A stretch of 64,000 nucleotides of DNA. Source: Bradyrhizobium sp. SK17 (GTDB lineage Bacteria > Pseudomonadota > Alphaproteobacteria > Rhizobiales > Xanthobacteraceae). The notes under the pieces are model-generated. The model saw nothing but the letters and a program-made list of their open reading frames with translations, was not told where the DNA came from and searched no databases. The translations under genes were made by a program, and so were the position numbers. The number at the start of each line of letters is the position of its first letter. Position 1 is the first letter of the stretch. The stretch is taken from NCBI RefSeq assembly GCF_002831585.1, contig NZ_CP025113.1, forward strand, positions 620,001 through 684,000. Reading direction: 5' to 3'. This document shows positions 61,443-64,000 of this stretch, piece by piece.

Positions 61443-61796
61443 ATGAGCAACGACCTCGAAGAGCTGACAAGACTCAACAAGGATTACGTCGATTCGGTGC
61501 AGAACTGCGACGTCAAGCGCTTCGATGAAATCCTGGCGCAGGATTTCTACTGCACCAATCCCGACAAGAGCCTGGTCGATCGCGCCGCCTTCCTGAAGCA
61601 GACGGCGATCCCGGTGAAGATCAAGGGCCTCAAGGCCGAGAACGTCAAGATCCGCATCCTCGGCGATTTCGCCATCATCCACGCCCGTACCAGCTACAGC
61701 ACCGCGGATGGCGAGCCGATGCACGGCTGCTACACCGATTGCTGGGCGAGGCAGAACGGCAAGTGGCTCGCGGTGTCCGCACACGTGGCGCGGTGA
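61443..61796 (+). CDS. NTF2-like (SnoaL/DUF4440-type) protein
   Basis: This 117-residue protein has the cone-like NTF2 fold pattern: LTRLNKDYVDSVQNCDVKRF, DEILAQDFYCTNPDKSLVDR and a late YTDCWARQNGKWLAVSAHVA. Members bind small ligands or act as isomerases; many are of unknown function. ATG 61443 has AGGGAGAAAA upstream. It is small and soluble. It is bounded by two palindromic repeats, so it is probably transcribed alone. Confidence 0.82.
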   Translation: MSNDLEELTRLNKDYVDSVQNCDVKRFDEILAQDFYCTNPDKSLVDRAAFLKQTAIPVKIKGLKAENVKIRILGDFAIIHARTSYSTADGEPMHGCYTDCWARQNGKWLAVSAHVAR

Positions 61797-61815
61797 GGGC
61801 GAACACAACACCACC

Positions 61816-61934
61816 GTCGTCCCGGCGAAGGCCGGGACCCATACGCCGAGTCTGCGCTTTGGGCACAGGGTTGGACGGCTTTCTTAACCATCCAAACGGT
61901 GGTGGTTATGGGTCCCGGCCTTCGCCGGGACGAC
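61816..61934. repeat. Long palindromic intergenic repeat (gtcgtcccggcgaaggccggg family)
   Basis: The outer arms GTCGTCCCGGCGAAGGCCGG and CCGGCCTTCGCCGGGACGAC are perfect. The inner half differs from that of the copy at 54216. It sits between the convergent NTF2-like and alcohol dehydrogenase genes and can terminate both. Confidence 0.9.
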
Positions 61935-61940
61935 GCAAAT

Positions 61941-63029
61941 TTAGCTGTCGAACATGATCACGCTGCGCAGCGTCTTGCCGGCTTTCATGTTGGCAAAACC
62001 CTCGTTGATCTCGGAGAGCTTCAGCTTGGCCGAGATCCAGTCTTCCAGATGCAGCTTGCCGCGCATGTAGAAGTCGACCAGGCGCGGCATGTCGACGCGG
62101 AAATGATTCGAGCCCATCGACGAGCCCTGGATGCGGCGCTCGCGCAGGAAGTCGAAGCCGTGCAGCTCGATCTTCTGGCCGAACGGGATCATGCCGACGA
62201 TGGTCGCGGTGCCGCCCGCGGCGAGCATGCCGAAGGCCTGCTCGGCGGTGTCCTTGCGGCCGAGCACCTCGAAGGAGTGATGCACACCGCCGCCGGTGAG
62301 TTCGCGCACCTGCTGCACCACGTCGCCGCGGGCCGGATCGACGATGTCGGTGGCGCCAAGCTTGGTCGCGAGTTGCAGCTTGGCCGGATTGGTGTCGATC
62401 GCGATGATACGGCCGGCGCCCGCGATCTGCGCGCCGTTGATCGCGGCCATGCCGACGCCGCCGCAGCCGATCACCGCCACGGTCTCACCCGCGGTGACCT
62501 TCGCGGTATTCACCACGGCGCCGTAGCCGGTGATGACGCCGCAGCCGATCAGCGCGGCGAGATCGAGCGGCATCTCCTTCTTGATCTTCACGATGGCGTT
62601 CTCGTGCACCAGCATCTGCTCGGCAAAGGACGACAGATTGAGGAACTGGTTGAGCTTCTCCTTCCGGCCCCAGGACAGCCGGTTGGAGGCGCCAGGCAGC
62701 ATCTTCACCGTGGTGTCGGTGCACAGCACGGTGCGGCCAGTGGTGCAATTATCGCAGGTGCCGCAGAACACCGAGAGACAGGTGACGACGTGATCGCCGG
62801 GCTTCACGTAATTGACGTCGGAGCCGACCTTCTCGACCACGCCGGCCGATTCATGGCCGAGCACCGCCGGCAGTGGGTGCGGGTAAAGTCCTTCCATGAA
62901 GTGCAGGTCGGAATGGCAGAGGCCCGCGACCGCGGTGCGGATCAGGACCTCGCGCGGCCCGGGATTGGGCACGCTGACATCCTCGATCACCAGCGGCTGA
63001 TTGACTTCATGCAGAACGGCGGCCTTCAT
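61941..63029 (-). CDS. Zinc-dependent alcohol dehydrogenase
   Basis: This 362-residue NAD-dependent enzyme has the catalytic zinc site (GLCHSDLHF and GHESAGVVEKVG), the structural-zinc Cys cluster within CLSVFCGTCDNCTTGRTVLC, and the Rossmann motif AVIGCGGVGMAAING. It resembles class III-like bacterial alcohol or aldehyde dehydrogenases of unknown substrate. ATG 63029 follows GAGGAAAT. A repeat separates it from the upstream partial gene, so joint transcription is possible but uncertain. Confidence 0.92.
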   Translation of the reverse strand: MKAAVLHEVNQPLVIEDVSVPNPGPREVLIRTAVAGLCHSDLHFMEGLYPHPLPAVLGHESAGVVEKVGSDVNYVKPGDHVVTCLSVFCGTCDNCTTGRTVLCTDTTVKMLPGASNRLSWGRKEKLNQFLNLSSFAEQMLVHENAIVKIKKEMPLDLAALIGCGVITGYGAVVNTAKVTAGETVAVIGCGGVGMAAINGAQIAGAGRIIAIDTNPAKLQLATKLGATDIVDPARGDVVQQVRELTGGGVHHSFEVLGRKDTAEQAFGMLAAGGTATIVGMIPFGQKIELHGFDFLRERRIQGSSMGSNHFRVDMPRLVDFYMRGKLHLEDWISAKLKLSEINEGFANMKAGKTLRSVIMFDS

Positions 63030-63070
63030 CGGAATTTCCTCTCATGTTTTTTTGTTACGCACGCTCTCCA

Positions 63071-63198
63071 CCTCTCCCGCAGGGAGAGGTCGGAGCGCAT
63101 CGAAGATGCGGTCCGGGTGAGGGGTTCGGGCCTATCGACAGAGCACTACCCCTCACCCGGATCGCTGACGCGATCCGACCTCTCCCTGCGGGAGAGGT
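63071..63198. repeat. Palindromic intergenic repeat (cctctcccgcagggagagg family)
   Basis: CCTCTCCCGCAGGGAGAGGT and ACCTCTCCCTGCGGGAGAGG lie at either end, with inner GGTCCGGGTGAGG/CCTCACCCGGATC. It lies between the alcohol dehydrogenase and the partial acyl-CoA dehydrogenase gene. Confidence 0.85.
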
Positions 63199-63225
63199 GA
63201 GACTGCGTGAGCGGCCACTGCGAGC

Positions 63226-64000
63226 CTACGCTGCGACAAGCAATTCGCCAACCTCGGCCATGCCGATCGCGCGATCACCGAGCAGATGCTCGGTGATCCG
63301 GCGCTGAACGGTATTTTCCGCAAGCCGGAACGGATCGCCCGGCATCACGCGGTGATCGATCACCATCCGCGACAACAACAGCCGGCGTGCATCGCCGCGC
63401 ATCTCATGAATGCGGCCACCTTCCCAGGCCAGCGCGACGGCGCTTGCGACATGATAGAGCAGGCTGGTGGCACGCCGCGCATCGCCCTCATTGTCGATGC
63501 GGCCTGCGACCTCGCGGGCAAACGCGATCGCGCGGTCGCTGAGCTCGCGCAGCCGGTTGCGCCAGGCCTGCGGCACATTGGCGCTGTCATCGAGCCGCGC
63601 ATGCAGATCGGCGGCGAGCGCGTTGTCGGCGCCATGGCGTCCGACTGCGCGCTTCAGCGCATCGATTGCGACGATGTTGCCGGTGCCCTCCCAGATCGAG
63701 CCGAGGTGCGCATCGCGCAGCAGGCGCGGCGTGACGAATTCCTCGATGTAGCCGATGCCGCCGCGCATCTCCATGGCATCGCCGCAGACTTTTCGGGCGT
63801 CACGGGTGGCGCGGAATTTCAACGTCGGAGTCAGGATGCGGAGCAGCGCCGCGGCGTCCTGGCTGCCGGCCTCGGCGCGGTCGAGCGCATCCGCGGTGAG
63901 GAAGCTCATCGACAGCGCCTGCTCGGTCGGCAGCATGATCTTCATCAATTGCCGCCGCGCCAGCGGCAGATCGATGATGCGCTGGCCGAACACCACGCGG
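63226..64000 (-). CDS. Acyl-CoA dehydrogenase, AidB-like (5' end outside window)
   Basis: This is the C-terminal 257 residues of an acyl-CoA dehydrogenase-fold protein; the frame stays open through the right edge. GDAMEMRGGIGYIEEFVTPR and LRDAHLGSIWEGTGNIVAID are typical of the AidB/DUF-type branch, which is linked to alkylation response or unknown acyl-CoA oxidation. It ends with a helical C-terminal domain (HLLGDRAIGMAEVGELLVAA). The FAD-binding N-terminal part lies beyond the window. The exact subfamily cannot be set without the rest. Confidence 0.85.
   Translation of the reverse strand, partial: RVVFGQRIIDLPLARRQLMKIMLPTEQALSMSFLTADALDRAEAGSQDAAALLRILTPTLKFRATRDARKVCGDAMEMRGGIGYIEEFVTPRLLRDAHLGSIWEGTGNIVAIDALKRAVGRHGADNALAADLHARLDDSANVPQAWRNRLRELSDRAIAFAREVAGRIDNEGDARRATSLLYHVASAVALAWEGGRIHEMRGDARRLLLSRMVIDHRVMPGDPFRLAENTVQRRITEHLLGDRAIGMAEVGELLVAA

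Overview
The window is about 64 kb of high-GC, gene-dense chromosome from an alphaproteobacterium, most likely Bradyrhizobium or a close relative in the Nitrobacteraceae. The grounds are an MbfA-type iron exporter behind an Irr-like palindrome, a MloK1-type cyclic-nucleotide-gated K+ channel, EcfG-like promoters (GGAAC-N16/17-CGTT), many Liv-type transporters, and the intergenic palindromic repeat families typical of that group. I saw no phage, transposase, integrase, CRISPR array, tRNA or rRNA. Calls come from reading motifs by eye; no database was searched.

Layout. 0-10.6 kb: the end of a Liv-type ABC transporter (LivF, LivH, LivM) followed by FIVE tandem paralogous periplasmic binding proteins and a glycerate 2-kinase. 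10.7-20.6 kb: a MarR regulator and a second Liv system (LivH, a fused LivM-LivG, LivF, and a binding protein on the other strand) with a feruloyl-CoA-synthetase-like ligase, a crotonase, an SDR dehydrogenase and a hotdog thioesterase, together a likely hydroxycinnamate or aromatic-acid module. 20.8-27.5 kb: a DUF3237 protein, a three-gene TRAP transporter divergent from 4-hydroxybenzoate 3-monooxygenase (pobA), a PaaI-like thioesterase and a LysR regulator. 27.6-31.5 kb: a PNPOx-like protein, a GST with a WYL regulator sharing palindromic operators, a YkgJ Cys-cluster protein and small membrane proteins. 31.8-37.1 kb: a TAXI-like membrane protein and a general-stress island (two PRC-barrel proteins and a DUF6894-type protein, each with an EcfG-like promoter, plus a Crp-like regulator). 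37.2-41 kb: an orphan domain resembling the C-terminus of indolepyruvate oxidoreductase beta, a Popeye-like cNMP-binding membrane protein, a cNMP-gated K+ channel and a crotonase. 41.1-44.5 kb: a DUF6157 protein, a second GST/WYL divergent pair with a perfect palindromic operator, a hypothetical protein and a nitroreductase. 44.5-55.9 kb: a TetR-flanked acyl-CoA catabolic cluster (three acyl-CoA dehydrogenases, a CoA ligase, a crotonase, an SDR, a thiolase and a second CoA ligase). 56-64 kb: an epoxide hydrolase, mbfA with an Irr-type operator and a downstream outer-membrane protein, an amidase, an NTF2-like protein, a zinc alcohol dehydrogenase and the end of an AidB-like acyl-CoA dehydrogenase.

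How the parts fit. The dominant theme is uptake and CoA-dependent breakdown of aromatic or other carboxylic acids: Liv-type and TRAP importers supply ligands, CoA ligases activate them, and crotonase, SDR, thiolase and thioesterase shorten the side chain. PobA sends 4-hydroxybenzoate, a likely end product of p-coumarate, to protocatechuate. The substrates are inferred, not shown. The most unusual features are the five-member binding-protein array with its repeated terminator-promoter spacers, the Popeye-like protein beside a cNMP-gated K+ channel, the EcfG-type stress island, and the two GST/WYL modules with recognisable operators.
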